DNA of 64,000 bases. Origin: Sulfurospirillum arcachonense DSM 9755. Its GTDB lineage: Bacteria; Campylobacterota; Campylobacteria; Campylobacterales; Sulfurospirillaceae. The stretch lies in contig NZ_JFBL01000001.1 in the NCBI RefSeq assembly GCF_000597725.1, forward strand, positions 124,001 through 188,000. The letters run 5' to 3'. The notes beneath the pieces were generated by a model that had not been told where the DNA came from, did no database searches, and saw only the letters and a program-made list of their open reading frames with translations. Each line of letters opens with the position of its first letter. The stretch's first letter is position 1. The position numbers and the translations under genes were made by a program. Positions 1 to 8,089 of the stretch are shown one piece after another.

Positions 1-113
1 TTTACAGGATGATCTTGTGTACCTTCGGCTTTTACTATCTTATTATTTTCTATGGATAAGTCTATATTACAGCCTGTACCACAATATGGACATATCACTC
101 TTTTTTTCTTCAT
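1..113 (-). CDS. Formate dehydrogenase alpha subunit, N-terminus only (runs off left edge)
   Basis: The minus strand opens with an ATG at 113 behind an AAAGGAAAAGG ribosome binding site and stays open to the window edge. The 37 visible residues carry the molybdopterin oxidoreductase [4Fe-4S] motif CPYCGTGC (Cys 8, 11, 15) followed by NIDL, NNKIVKAE, nearly the same as the start of the complete fdhF at 10648-12885. It is therefore a second formate dehydrogenase-type molybdo/tungsto-enzyme gene placed after the formate hydrogenlyase operon and separated from it by a terminator. Whether it has Sec or Cys at the active site lies outside the window. Family assignment is secure; the exact subtype is not. 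Confidence 0.85.
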   Translation of the reverse strand, partial: MKKKRVICPYCGTGCNIDLSIENNKIVKAEGTQDHPV

Positions 114-174
114 ACCTTTTCCTTTCAAAATTTTAATCTTTTTATTAATATGCATTTTAAGCATATTAATGAGC

Positions 175-204
175 AAAAAAAACCTCCAGCTAAGGAGGTC
201 TTTT
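175..204. terminator. Bidirectional intrinsic terminator between formate channel gene and second fdh gene
   Basis: A perfect 6-bp stem (ACCTCC at 182-187, GGAGGT at 194-199) with a 6-nt loop is flanked by A7 on the left and CT5 on the right, so each strand has a U-tract after the stem. It lies 12 nt past the stop of the formate channel gene and ends the hydrogenlyase operon transcript on the minus strand. Confidence 0.8.
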
Positions 205-210
205 TACTTG

Positions 211-1065
211 TTACTTCATATCTGGTTTGTGCGACATAAATCCAATAATGCCTACAAAAAATACCCCTCCTATAATATTTCCTAATGTAACTGGCAATAA
301 ATTTTTCAAAAAGAAGTTTTGAATATTTAGTGCCTCAAGTTTTTCTACTGGTATATGATGAACTAGTTCAGAAAGAGCATGCATATCACCACCAGCTTGT
401 GCTAAATAATGTGCTTTTGCAAATAAACCTTCACTTATAATAAACATATTTGCCACGCAATGTTCATACCCTGAAGCTACGAATGCTCCAACAATAAAAG
501 CAATTGCTAAAATTTTACCTGCTGTATCTTTTGCTGCTATTGCAGCCCAAACTGCCATACAAACAAAAACATTACAAAAAATTCCTCTAATAAATGCTTC
601 TTCAAAACCCAAAGAAGTTTTACCTACACCTAATGCAACAAAATGCTTTAATATCTCACCATCATATTTTAAACCTAAATTTGATTTATAATACATGTAT
701 GCAATAATGATTGCCCCAACAAAGTTAAAAATCCATACAATTGCCCAATAAGAAGCCATTTTTCCAAATGGTAATTTTTTGTCATAAGTACTTACCCCTG
801 ACATTACAGAACTTGTAAATAAATGGCCACCAAAAAATACAACCATCATTAAACCTACGGAGAAAGCTATCCCTCCTAAAAAGTTTGCAACTCCAGGTGA
901 TGAAGCTTTAGCAACGCCTACAGTAGAATGGGCCCAAAAAATATCACCTAATGCGATTGACCCACCTGCCATAATTGATAAAAAAAGAACACTAAGTAAA
1001 GGCATTGTTGCCTTATGGTTTAAACCTCCGGATACTGACTGCGCAGTTTCAGCTGGTGATAACAT
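211..1065 (-). CDS. focA: Formate/nitrite transporter family channel (FocA/FdhC-like)
   Basis: The 284-residue protein is a typical FNT-family pentameric channel with six membrane segments. Visible signatures are the N-terminal block KATMPLLSVLFLSIMAGG and the block GVGKTSLGFEEAFIRGIFCNVFVCMAVW, followed by a GYEHCVANMF motif, which holds the conserved pore histidine. As last gene of the formate hydrogenlyase operon, 12 nt after hycI, it most likely moves formate across the inner membrane to or from the cytoplasm-facing FdhF. Length is normal for the family. The gene name is by homology and position; a nitrite substrate cannot be excluded from sequence but the operon argues for formate. Confidence 0.9.
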   Translation of the reverse strand: MLSPAETAQSVSGGLNHKATMPLLSVLFLSIMAGGSIALGDIFWAHSTVGVAKASSPGVANFLGGIAFSVGLMMVVFFGGHLFTSSVMSGVSTYDKKLPFGKMASYWAIVWIFNFVGAIIIAYMYYKSNLGLKYDGEILKHFVALGVGKTSLGFEEAFIRGIFCNVFVCMAVWAAIAAKDTAGKILAIAFIVGAFVASGYEHCVANMFIISEGLFAKAHYLAQAGGDMHALSELVHHIPVEKLEALNIQNFFLKNLLPVTLGNIIGGVFFVGIIGFMSHKPDMK

Positions 1066-1076
1066 ATGTTTACCTT

Positions 1077-1538
1077 TTAACTAATTTTTTGATTATTATC
1101 GAAAATTGAATCTATTTCAAGAAGTTTTACTAAAGCTTTTTGAGCTGTTTCTTCAGCCTCTTTAGAAATTTCTGGATTTATTTCTAGTACTTTTTCGATA
1201 TCCACATTCAGTCCTAAAAAAAGGACAACTTGACAAAAACTTTTTAAATAACTAAGAAGTATTGGCGTAGGAAGATTATGAGTTGAATACATATAATCTC
1301 TATCATCACTAATATCAATCACCTCTACTGTTCCTACTTTAATACCCGTCATTGCATCAGCAACAACCATAACATCTGGTGAATACTCTCTTATCTTGTG
1401 AAATTCACTCTCAGGAGTATCTTCTCCATAAAAAACTTTCCATCCACAGTTTTCTTTCTCGATTAGTTTTCCTAAATAAGAAGTAATTCCATCATCACCT
1501 CTTAGCGTATTACCGATTACTAATATCGCTTTTTTCAT
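1077..1538 (-). CDS. hycI: Hydrogenase maturation protease (HycI family)
   Basis: About 153 residues. The start MKKAILVIGNTLRGDDG at 1538 is preferred over longer frames because it matches the family N-terminus and its ATG overlaps the hycH stop codon (ATGA). The GNxLRGDDG motif with its metal-binding acidic residue and the later VVADAMTG block (second acidic ligand) are those of [NiFe]-hydrogenase maturation endopeptidases. The expected substrate is the large subunit HyfG in the same operon, which carries a C-terminal extension after its DPCYSCTER motif. It acts in the cytoplasm after nickel insertion. No truncation seen. Confidence 0.88.
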   Translation of the reverse strand: MKKAILVIGNTLRGDDGITSYLGKLIEKENCGWKVFYGEDTPESEFHKIREYSPDVMVVADAMTGIKVGTVEVIDISDDRDYMYSTHNLPTPILLSYLKSFCQVVLFLGLNVDIEKVLEINPEISKEAEETAQKALVKLLEIDSIFDNNQKIS

Positions 1539-1882
1539 ATACTTTTCCTTATCACAATAAAACCTTCTTGTAATTCTAAAAAGTACTCTTTCAATTTGCA
1601 ATCTGGCATTTGATGAACTAATTTTTCTGCATGTTCAGGAAATACTTCTATCTCAAAATATCTACTTAAATTTCCTAATTTAAACTTAGCATATTCACCA
1701 CAAGACTCTACAAGTTCAAGATATTCATCTTCTTCAATTTTATCTATACACTCAACAAAATCTACAGTTCCAATACCATGTCCTACTGCCATAGAAAACA
1801 CTTTAATTTGCTCCAAATGATCTGGTAATTTATTTTCATTTGGATCAACTAATCTTTTTGTTAATCTACATATCTCTATCAT
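1535..1882 (-). CDS. hycH: Formate hydrogenlyase maturation/assembly protein (HycH/HyfJ family)
   Basis: A 115-residue protein without Cys-pair motifs, so not HypA. The block VFSMAVGHGIGTVDFVE corresponds to the YSLAIGHHLGVID block of E. coli HycH, and the overall size and place between the small subunit gene and hycI fit. HycH-family proteins are needed for assembly of the formate hydrogenlyase hydrogenase module; the precise action is not known. Its stop overlaps the hycI start, implying translational coupling. The family is called from one clear motif plus context. Confidence 0.8.
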   Translation of the reverse strand: MIEICRLTKRLVDPNENKLPDHLEQIKVFSMAVGHGIGTVDFVECIDKIEEDEYLELVESCGEYAKFKLGNLSRYFEIEVFPEHAEKLVHQMPDCKLKEYFLELQEGFIVIRKSI

Positions 1883-1909
1883 TTCATTTCCTAGTTATTA
1901 CGAATTAAT

Positions 1910-2725
1910 TTATAATTCAATTTGATCCGCAATATTTATCTCTTTAAATTGCTTCATATGAGCCAAATATACGCTATTGTGTATGGTTCTCATACACTCT
2001 TTATATCTAGGATCTTTTTCTTCTGAACTTAATCTTTCTATGGTCTTCTTTGTCTTAGCTATATCTTGTATATCTGATGACTCTTTTATAGCCTTGATGT
2101 ATTTATCAAAAAGTTTTCTACCATAAAGATATCCCATTAACTGTTTTGATTTAGCAAGAACATCTCTTTCAAATAAAAGATTCCCAAAAACTGATTTATC
2201 TATTTTTGGAGATTCACTTGAGCCATTATCATGTTCTTTGAATTCTAACTTTTGATCTAAAATACCAAGAGCAGTTGCTAGTCCATGAATAATAGTTGCT
2301 GGATGAGGAGGACAACCAGGAATATAGACATCTACTGGAATCACTTTGTCAATTCCTCCCCAAACACTATAGGCATCATGAAAAATACCCCCACTTGATC
2401 CACAAGCCCCAATAGCAACAACAACTTTAGGATTAGGGCTTGCTTCGTAAGCTCTTAACAAAGGATAATACATTTGACGAGTTACAGGACCTGAACATAC
2501 TAAGATATCGGCATGTCTTGGATTTGCTACTAATTTAAATCCAAACCTTTCAGGATCCCACATAGGAGTAATAGCTGCAAATATTTCAATTTCACAACCA
2601 TTACAAGAACCACAATCCACTCTAAATACGTTAAAACTACCTTTAATATTTTTAAGGTGTCTTAATTTAGCTTCGAGTGTATTCGCTGCAGCTATCTCTT
2701 CTGGAACAACATACGTTTTACTCAT
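1910..2725 (-). CDS. hyfI: [NiFe]-hydrogenase small subunit of formate hydrogenlyase (HyfI/HycG)
   Basis: The 271-residue protein shows the proximal [4Fe-4S] ligands of NuoB-like small subunits: CGSCNGCEIE near residue 39, GACGSSGG near 108, and PGCPPHP near 138. It passes electrons from the ferredoxin-like subunit HyfH to the nickel site in HyfG on the cytoplasmic side of the membrane. The start overlaps the hyfH stop (ATGA). The C-terminal ~110 residues after the cluster domain form a lysine-rich tail that is longer than the cluster fold itself requires. Operon placement is exactly as in E. coli hyf/hyc. Confidence 0.93.
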   Translation of the reverse strand: MSKTYVVPEEIAAANTLEAKLRHLKNIKGSFNVFRVDCGSCNGCEIEIFAAITPMWDPERFGFKLVANPRHADILVCSGPVTRQMYYPLLRAYEASPNPKVVVAIGACGSSGGIFHDAYSVWGGIDKVIPVDVYIPGCPPHPATIIHGLATALGILDQKLEFKEHDNGSSESPKIDKSVFGNLLFERDVLAKSKQLMGYLYGRKLFDKYIKAIKESSDIQDIAKTKKTIERLSSEEKDPRYKECMRTIHNSVYLAHMKQFKEINIADQIEL

Positions 2726-3258
2726 TTTCTTTTCCTTACAAAATATTGTGTTGAATTTTCAACAGTAATATCTTTCTTGCATTCGGGACATGTATGAATA
2801 TACTTTGTTTTGTCAGCCAATGTTGCTTCATCCCAACCTACTCTTTTTAAGCGTTCAAGATCATATGCTATTAGCTTTTTAGTTGTAAAAGGTTTATTAC
2901 ATTTTTCACAGTATTCAACCTCAAGACAACCTCTCTCAAGCAAATTTTTTCTATCAAACCTAACAGCAGTTTCAAATTCATCTGAAAGCATAACTGCATT
3001 TGTAGGACATACTTCATCACAACGACCGCAATATATACATCTAGCACAATCAAATTCCCAAACTAACTTTGTTTTTTCTTCATTTAATTTAACATTGATT
3101 GCATTTGATGGGCAAGCGACCGCACAAGCAGCACACCCTATACATTTTTCATAATCATAAGCTGGTTTACCACGAAAACCCTCAGGAACCACATAAGGTT
3201 CAAAAGGATAATTATAAGTAGCATTTCCATATTTACGAGTCATATCTAATAATTTCAT
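2722..3258 (-). CDS. hyfH: Ferredoxin-like subunit of formate hydrogenlyase (HyfH/HycF)
   Basis: The 178-residue, NuoI-like protein has two [4Fe-4S] motifs, CIGCAACAVACPSNAI (about 39-54) and CARCIYCGRCDEVCPTNAV (about 71-89). A later pair of CxxC motifs (CEKC and CPEC) resembles a small zinc or rubredoxin-like knuckle. It is the electron relay between HyfA/FdhF and the small subunit HyfI. It follows hyfG by 9 nt and overlaps hyfI by 4 nt. Confidence 0.92.
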   Translation of the reverse strand: MKLLDMTRKYGNATYNYPFEPYVVPEGFRGKPAYDYEKCIGCAACAVACPSNAINVKLNEEKTKLVWEFDCARCIYCGRCDEVCPTNAVMLSDEFETAVRFDRKNLLERGCLEVEYCEKCNKPFTTKKLIAYDLERLKRVGWDEATLADKTKYIHTCPECKKDITVENSTQYFVRKRK

Positions 3259-3267
3259 TCTCTTATC

Positions 3268-5010
3268 CTACATATTTTTTAAAGGATGATTCTTTAAAGT
3301 CTGTGAATATCTTTTAAGATCCTTATGAGTTAATACTTTAGACTTTTTACTATTGATATCCACAATTGTTACTCTTTCTGTACAAGAATAACAAGGATCA
3401 AGTGAACAGACAATCAATGCCGCATCCGCTATAGTGTTACCACGGAATTGGTATCTTAAAGAAGGCCAGTTGTTGTAAGTAGCCGCGCGACAACGCCATC
3501 TATATACTTTTTGTGCATTACCATGCATAATCCAATGAATATTTTCTCCACGAGGCGCTTCATCATTTCCTATTGCATATGCTCCTGGTTTAATCATTGT
3601 CTGAGGTTTTATAATAGTTTGACCACCAGGCATCATTTCAAAACATTGACGTATAATTGATATTGATTCGAGAAGTTCTTGGTATCTAACACTTTCTCTC
3701 GAATACACATCACAACCATGTTCAACTGCAATATTAAATTCCAATTGATTAAAGAAATCATATGGATGATCATGACGTGAATCACGTCCAAAACCTGAGC
3801 CTCTCATATTTGGTCCAACTGGTGAAAAATCTCTTGCAACTTGACGATCCAAGATACCAACACCTTTCCAACGATTGATTTGTGCTTTATCATCCATAAC
3901 AGCATCCCAAACTTCTATGAGTTGCTTTTCAATGGTGACTAAAAGTTCTAAACTTTTTTTAATTTCTGTTCCACTCATATCTCTACGTAATCCACCCATA
4001 ACAACATTACCATATGTCTTACGACCACCAGTAACTAACTGAGCTAATTCCATAGTAAATTCACGAATTCTAAATATATGCATAAATGCATTTACATTAC
4101 CTGTTACTTCACAAGCTAAACCTATATTTAATAGATGAGAATGTAATCTTTCTATTTCCAAACAAATTACTCTCATTGCTTGTGCTCTTAAAGGTACTTC
4201 AATACCTACTGCCTTTTCAGCAGCTTCAATACAACCAATAGCATGTGCATATCCACAAATACCACAAACTCTCTCAGCCAAATAGCCCATCTGATCATAG
4301 TTCATTCTATTTTCTGCAAGTTTTTCCATACCACGATGTTGATAAAATAGTCTAAAATCGGCATCAATGATAGTATCACCATCACAATATAATCTAAAAT
4401 GTCCAGGCTCATCACTTGTTATATGAAGAGGTCCTAAAGGAACATCTACAACTCCTGATCCATTTGGTTCTAAAAATTTATAATCAGGCTCATCCCTATG
4501 ATCCACGGGATCAGGACGATGTCTATAATCCATAGCATCTTTTTTTAATGGAAATAAATCTTTTGGCCAATCATCTGAAACTACAAGTCTTCTTGGATCT
4601 GGCAGACCAACTGCTGTTAAACCAAACATATCATACGCTTCACGTTCGTACCAAACGGCTGCTGGAACTTTACATGTAACAGATGGAAAAGTTGGATCAT
4701 TCGCTGGAATATATGTTTTAACTGTTATCCAACATTTTTGCTCTTGAGGAAGTTCATCCTCTATAGTCATCTTTCCGCCTTCCATAGATAAGACATAATA
4801 AAGAGCATAATTACCATTTAATTGTCTTTCATCATTGGGAATCATACTTGATAACCAACCACCCATGTCATAGTAAAGCATTCTAACTGCTTCAGGAAGA
4901 TCATTTCTATCTACCGTGATAGTCACTTGATCTTCTGTTTGTCTTTCTATGTTATGTACAGTTATTTTTTCTTTAACTTTACTTATAAAATTATCGCCTT
5001 TTTTCATCAT
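3268..5010 (-). CDS. hyfG: [NiFe]-hydrogenase large subunit of formate hydrogenlyase, NuoC/NuoD-like fusion (HyfG/HycE)
   Basis: At 580 residues it has the group 4 layout: an N-terminal NuoC-like 30-kDa domain (about 1-170, ending in a DRRLVVSDDWP region) and a C-terminal NuoD-like catalytic domain. The nickel ligands are visible as RVCGICGYAHAIGC (proximal CxxC) and SLDPCYSCTER near the C-terminus. The 34 residues after CYSCTER (cut predicted after Arg 546) match the extension that HycI removes after nickel insertion. This is the proton-reducing, hydrogen-evolving subunit, facing the cytoplasm. Confidence 0.95.
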   Translation of the reverse strand: MMKKGDNFISKVKEKITVHNIERQTEDQVTITVDRNDLPEAVRMLYYDMGGWLSSMIPNDERQLNGNYALYYVLSMEGGKMTIEDELPQEQKCWITVKTYIPANDPTFPSVTCKVPAAVWYEREAYDMFGLTAVGLPDPRRLVVSDDWPKDLFPLKKDAMDYRHRPDPVDHRDEPDYKFLEPNGSGVVDVPLGPLHITSDEPGHFRLYCDGDTIIDADFRLFYQHRGMEKLAENRMNYDQMGYLAERVCGICGYAHAIGCIEAAEKAVGIEVPLRAQAMRVICLEIERLHSHLLNIGLACEVTGNVNAFMHIFRIREFTMELAQLVTGGRKTYGNVVMGGLRRDMSGTEIKKSLELLVTIEKQLIEVWDAVMDDKAQINRWKGVGILDRQVARDFSPVGPNMRGSGFGRDSRHDHPYDFFNQLEFNIAVEHGCDVYSRESVRYQELLESISIIRQCFEMMPGGQTIIKPQTMIKPGAYAIGNDEAPRGENIHWIMHGNAQKVYRWRCRAATYNNWPSLRYQFRGNTIADAALIVCSLDPCYSCTERVTIVDINSKKSKVLTHKDLKRYSQTLKNHPLKNM

Positions 5011-5016
5011 TAATCC

Positions 5017-6501
5017 TTATACACCGGTTATTATTTTTACTGCATTATTTAGTAGAGTTACCCAACCATCAACAGAAAATATACCAAAAATAATTATTAG
5101 AGCAGCAAGACCTATTAAAGGTAAATTTGCACTCCATTCAATTTTACTAGTTAATATTTTTGTTTTACTTTCACCAAAAGTTGCTAAATTAAAGTGAGAA
5201 AAGTCAGCAATAAAAATAACTATCAATCCTATAATAAATAAAACTACAGGAAGAAAAATCCCTGTATTAATTGACTCTTGAACAATTAAAAATTCACTTA
5301 CAAAAATAGCAAATCCAGGAACACCTACTAAAGAACAAATAGCAATACCAAAAAGAATTGCTGTAATAGGTGCTATTTTAATAAGTCCACCCATTTTTGT
5401 CATATCTCTTGTTCCATAAATTTTGACCATATTTCCTGTTACACAAAATGCTAATGCTTTTGTTACTGAGTGAGCTAAAGCATGAAAAAGTGCTGCAAAT
5501 AATCCTAAGAAACCACCAACACCAAGACCAAAAGCAATAACACCCATGTGTGCTATTGAGTGATAAGCAAACATTCTTTTTACATCATGTTGTCTTATTA
5601 GAAATAGTGCTGCAATAAATATAGTCACCAATCCACTAATTATCATTATTGATTGAACATACTCAAAACCAACCATAGAATTACCAACAACTGCGTAATA
5701 TCTGATAAGTCCTAAGATTGCACATTTAAGTAAAATACCTGAAAGCATTGCTGAAGCAGGAGCTGGTCCTTCTGAATGCACATCTGGTAACCAAGTATGA
5801 GTTGGAGCAAGTCCTGCTTTTGTACCAAACCCAATTAATGCAAATACAAAAATGAGTTTTAATACATCTGGATTAATTTCTTTTGCATGAGCCATTAAAG
5901 TAGTCCAAAGCATTATGCTATGGCTATCATTAATTACAGAAAATCCTGCACTATAAAGTAAAACCGTTGCATAAAGAGCAAAAGCTAAACCAATACTACA
6001 AATTACGATATATTTCCAACCACTCTCAGTTGATTTTTTACCTTTATGAACTGCTACCATAAATACTGATGAGAGTGTAGTTGCTTCAATAGCTACCCAC
6101 ATAAGCGCAATATTATTAGCAATTACTGAAAAGGTCATCGTAAAAACAAATAGATGTGAAAGAGCAAAAAATAATTTCGCATCTTTTAAAGTGATTTCAT
6201 TTTTTTCTATTTCCCATTGCATATACTTCACAGAATATAAGTTTACTAATAATCCTGTAATGCCAATAAGAGATAAAAATACTCCACCTAAAGAATCCAA
6301 AAACAACATTTGGTCATAAGCAAATAAAACCTTTCCATCAATAACACTTAAAACTGCTTTCATAGCAATCAAAGTTGATACAATAGAACCTATTACATGT
6401 ACAGTACTGAGTACTTTAAAGTTTGTTGGCATTAGCCATATCACTATTGATGCAACAATAGGCACAATCAATAATAATGTTAATAATTGTTGAATATCCA
6501 T
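5017..6501 (-). CDS. hyfF: Membrane subunit of formate hydrogenlyase, NuoN/NuoM-like (HyfF)
   Basis: The 494-residue protein is an antiporter-like (Mrp/Nuo) membrane protein with about 14 hydrophobic segments. Family landmarks include AIEATTLSS (conserved Glu), FGTKAGLAPTHTWLPDVHSEGPAPASAMLSG (conserved Lys and His) and KRMFAYHSIAHMG. HyfF proteins are present in hydrogenase-4 type complexes but absent from the simpler E. coli Hyc complex, so this points to an extended membrane arm. Proton or sodium pumping is inferred from the family, not shown. Confidence 0.92.
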   Translation of the reverse strand: MDIQQLLTLLLIVPIVASIVIWLMPTNFKVLSTVHVIGSIVSTLIAMKAVLSVIDGKVLFAYDQMLFLDSLGGVFLSLIGITGLLVNLYSVKYMQWEIEKNEITLKDAKLFFALSHLFVFTMTFSVIANNIALMWVAIEATTLSSVFMVAVHKGKKSTESGWKYIVICSIGLAFALYATVLLYSAGFSVINDSHSIMLWTTLMAHAKEINPDVLKLIFVFALIGFGTKAGLAPTHTWLPDVHSEGPAPASAMLSGILLKCAILGLIRYYAVVGNSMVGFEYVQSIMIISGLVTIFIAALFLIRQHDVKRMFAYHSIAHMGVIAFGLGVGGFLGLFAALFHALAHSVTKALAFCVTGNMVKIYGTRDMTKMGGLIKIAPITAILFGIAICSLVGVPGFAIFVSEFLIVQESINTGIFLPVVLFIIGLIVIFIADFSHFNLATFGESKTKILTSKIEWSANLPLIGLAALIIIFGIFSVDGWVTLLNNAVKIITGV

Positions 6502-6504
6502 CTA

Positions 6505-7152
6505 TTACCCTTTCAACTCTGTTGCTTTAGAAACATCTAAAGAAGCAAAATATTTATAAAATCTTTGAGCTAAAACAGACATAATTAGTACCGCAAATAT
6601 AGCATCTGTTAATATACCTAACTCTGCAATTTCTGGTGAATTATATGCCATAAGTGCTAGAGAAAGATGTATGCCATTTTCAAACATACAATAAGCTAAA
6701 ATTTGCTTAATTGCAGAATTTCTTAATATAAAACCAAATATACCCATCATAAAAATAGTAATTGAAGCAATCAACGGTATACTCTCTTTAATTAAAGAAA
6801 ACTCTAAATAAGTAGGATAAATAGACATAGCAATTGCTAAAGAAAATGCCATAGCAATTATAGGACTTACAAAAAATCCAGCTACTGGTTCATCTTCATA
6901 AACAACACCTAACTTCTTTATCAAACGAAGTAAAATATATGGTATAAAAATCACTTTTGTTACAAATGCAATTCCTGCCCAAACTGTAAGTTGTTCAGCT
7001 AAATGACTTGATGATAACAATAAAAATATTCCAACTAATAAAAAAGTTTGAAGGGAGTATACATAAATAGATATTTTGTAATTTCTCAATCCAAATACTA
7101 ACAAAGAAGTAATTATCATAGCTATCGATAATACACTTAATAAATCAATCAT
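6505..7152 (-). CDS. hyfE: Membrane subunit of formate hydrogenlyase (HyfE, NuoK-related)
   Basis: A 215-residue very hydrophobic protein with about seven membrane segments. The C-terminal half carries NSAIKQILAYCMFENGIHLSL, the HyfE/NuoK-like signature with a conserved Glu in the membrane. It is longer than NuoK, as HyfE usually is. Located 3 nt upstream of hyfF and 1 nt after hyfC, so tightly co-translated. Role: part of the ion-translocating arm of the complex (family knowledge). Confidence 0.9.
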   Translation of the reverse strand: MIDLLSVLSIAMIITSLLVFGLRNYKISIYVYSLQTFLLVGIFLLLSSSHLAEQLTVWAGIAFVTKVIFIPYILLRLIKKLGVVYEDEPVAGFFVSPIIAMAFSLAIAMSIYPTYLEFSLIKESIPLIASITIFMMGIFGFILRNSAIKQILAYCMFENGIHLSLALMAYNSPEIAELGILTDAIFAVLIMSVLAQRFYKYFASLDVSKATELKG

Positions 7153-7153
7153 C

Positions 7154-8080
7154 CTAAACTCCTACAACGTATAAAACAAGAGATATAAACGAAATACCTA
7201 ATGCTGCTAATGCATTAGATTTAAAACTAGTCAATAGTTTATATCTTGGTCCAAAATTATCTATAAATACTGCAGCAACATAAAAGATTCCTGCTTTTAG
7301 TATAAATACAATCAAGGCTAAAAATGGATTTTCAAAACTCCATGGCTCAAAAATACTTAAGAACATGCCTATCATGGCAAATTGTTTAAGTATAAGACCT
7401 GCATGTGCAAGACCAAAATCTGCTCCACAATATTCACCTAAAACACCCTCTTGTAACTCTTGTTCTGCTTCTGCTAAATCATATGGATTTCTACCGCTTT
7501 CTACATACATAGCCCATAGAAAAGATATTGAAGCAACAGCAAATGCAGGCATTTGATAACCAATTTCACCATGTCTTACCATTTCTTGAATTTCTGCTAT
7601 ATTACTCGTTTGTGCTAAAAGCATTACAACTAATAAACTTGTCATCATTACTGGTTCAACAAAAACACCAATCATTTGTTCACGACTACCACCAACACCA
7701 GCATAAGGATTACCTGAATCAATAGATGCTGCACCAAATATAAAACGTAACATTGCTCCAATATAAATAACTACAAATACATCAGAAGCATAGGCAGCTA
7801 AAGTTCCTGATCCATAACTTATAGGTATAACAGCTAAAAGTGCTGCACCTGCTCCAAAAAGAGTATATGGTCCATAACGAAATACCCAATGTGAACACTT
7901 AGGAACAGTTTTTTCTCTTTTTGAGAGTTTAATAATATCTCTATACGTTTGCAAAAAGTCAGGAGGACCTTTACGTGATTGTAATCTTGCTCTTAAAACT
8001 CTTGCAACACCATCAAAGAAAGGTGCTACAAGTACAATAGCAATGACTTGAAAAATCATAAAAAACATACTACTCATCAT
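7154..8080 (-). CDS. hyfC: Membrane subunit of formate hydrogenlyase, NuoH-like (HyfC/HycD)
   Basis: The 308-residue protein with about eight membrane segments has the NuoH-type cytoplasmic loop motif RLQSRKGPPDFLQTYRDIIKL near residue 35 and the ESGRNPYDLAEAEQEL motif near 200, both hallmarks of the subunit that anchors the hydrogenase module to the membrane and forms the quinone-chamber-like interface. It sits between hyfB and hyfE in the standard order. Confidence 0.93.
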   Translation of the reverse strand: MMSSMFFMIFQVIAIVLVAPFFDGVARVLRARLQSRKGPPDFLQTYRDIIKLSKREKTVPKCSHWVFRYGPYTLFGAGAALLAVIPISYGSGTLAAYASDVFVVIYIGAMLRFIFGAASIDSGNPYAGVGGSREQMIGVFVEPVMMTSLLVVMLLAQTSNIAEIQEMVRHGEIGYQMPAFAVASISFLWAMYVESGRNPYDLAEAEQELQEGVLGEYCGADFGLAHAGLILKQFAMIGMFLSIFEPWSFENPFLALIVFILKAGIFYVAAVFIDNFGPRYKLLTSFKSNALAALGISFISLVLYVVGV

Positions 8081-8089
8081 TCAACCTTT

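Noticed and set aside
1535-1882. Calling the 115-residue gene hypA
   Set aside because: It lacks the N-terminal MHE and zinc CxxC pairs of HypA; the AVGHGIGTVD block and position fit HycH.
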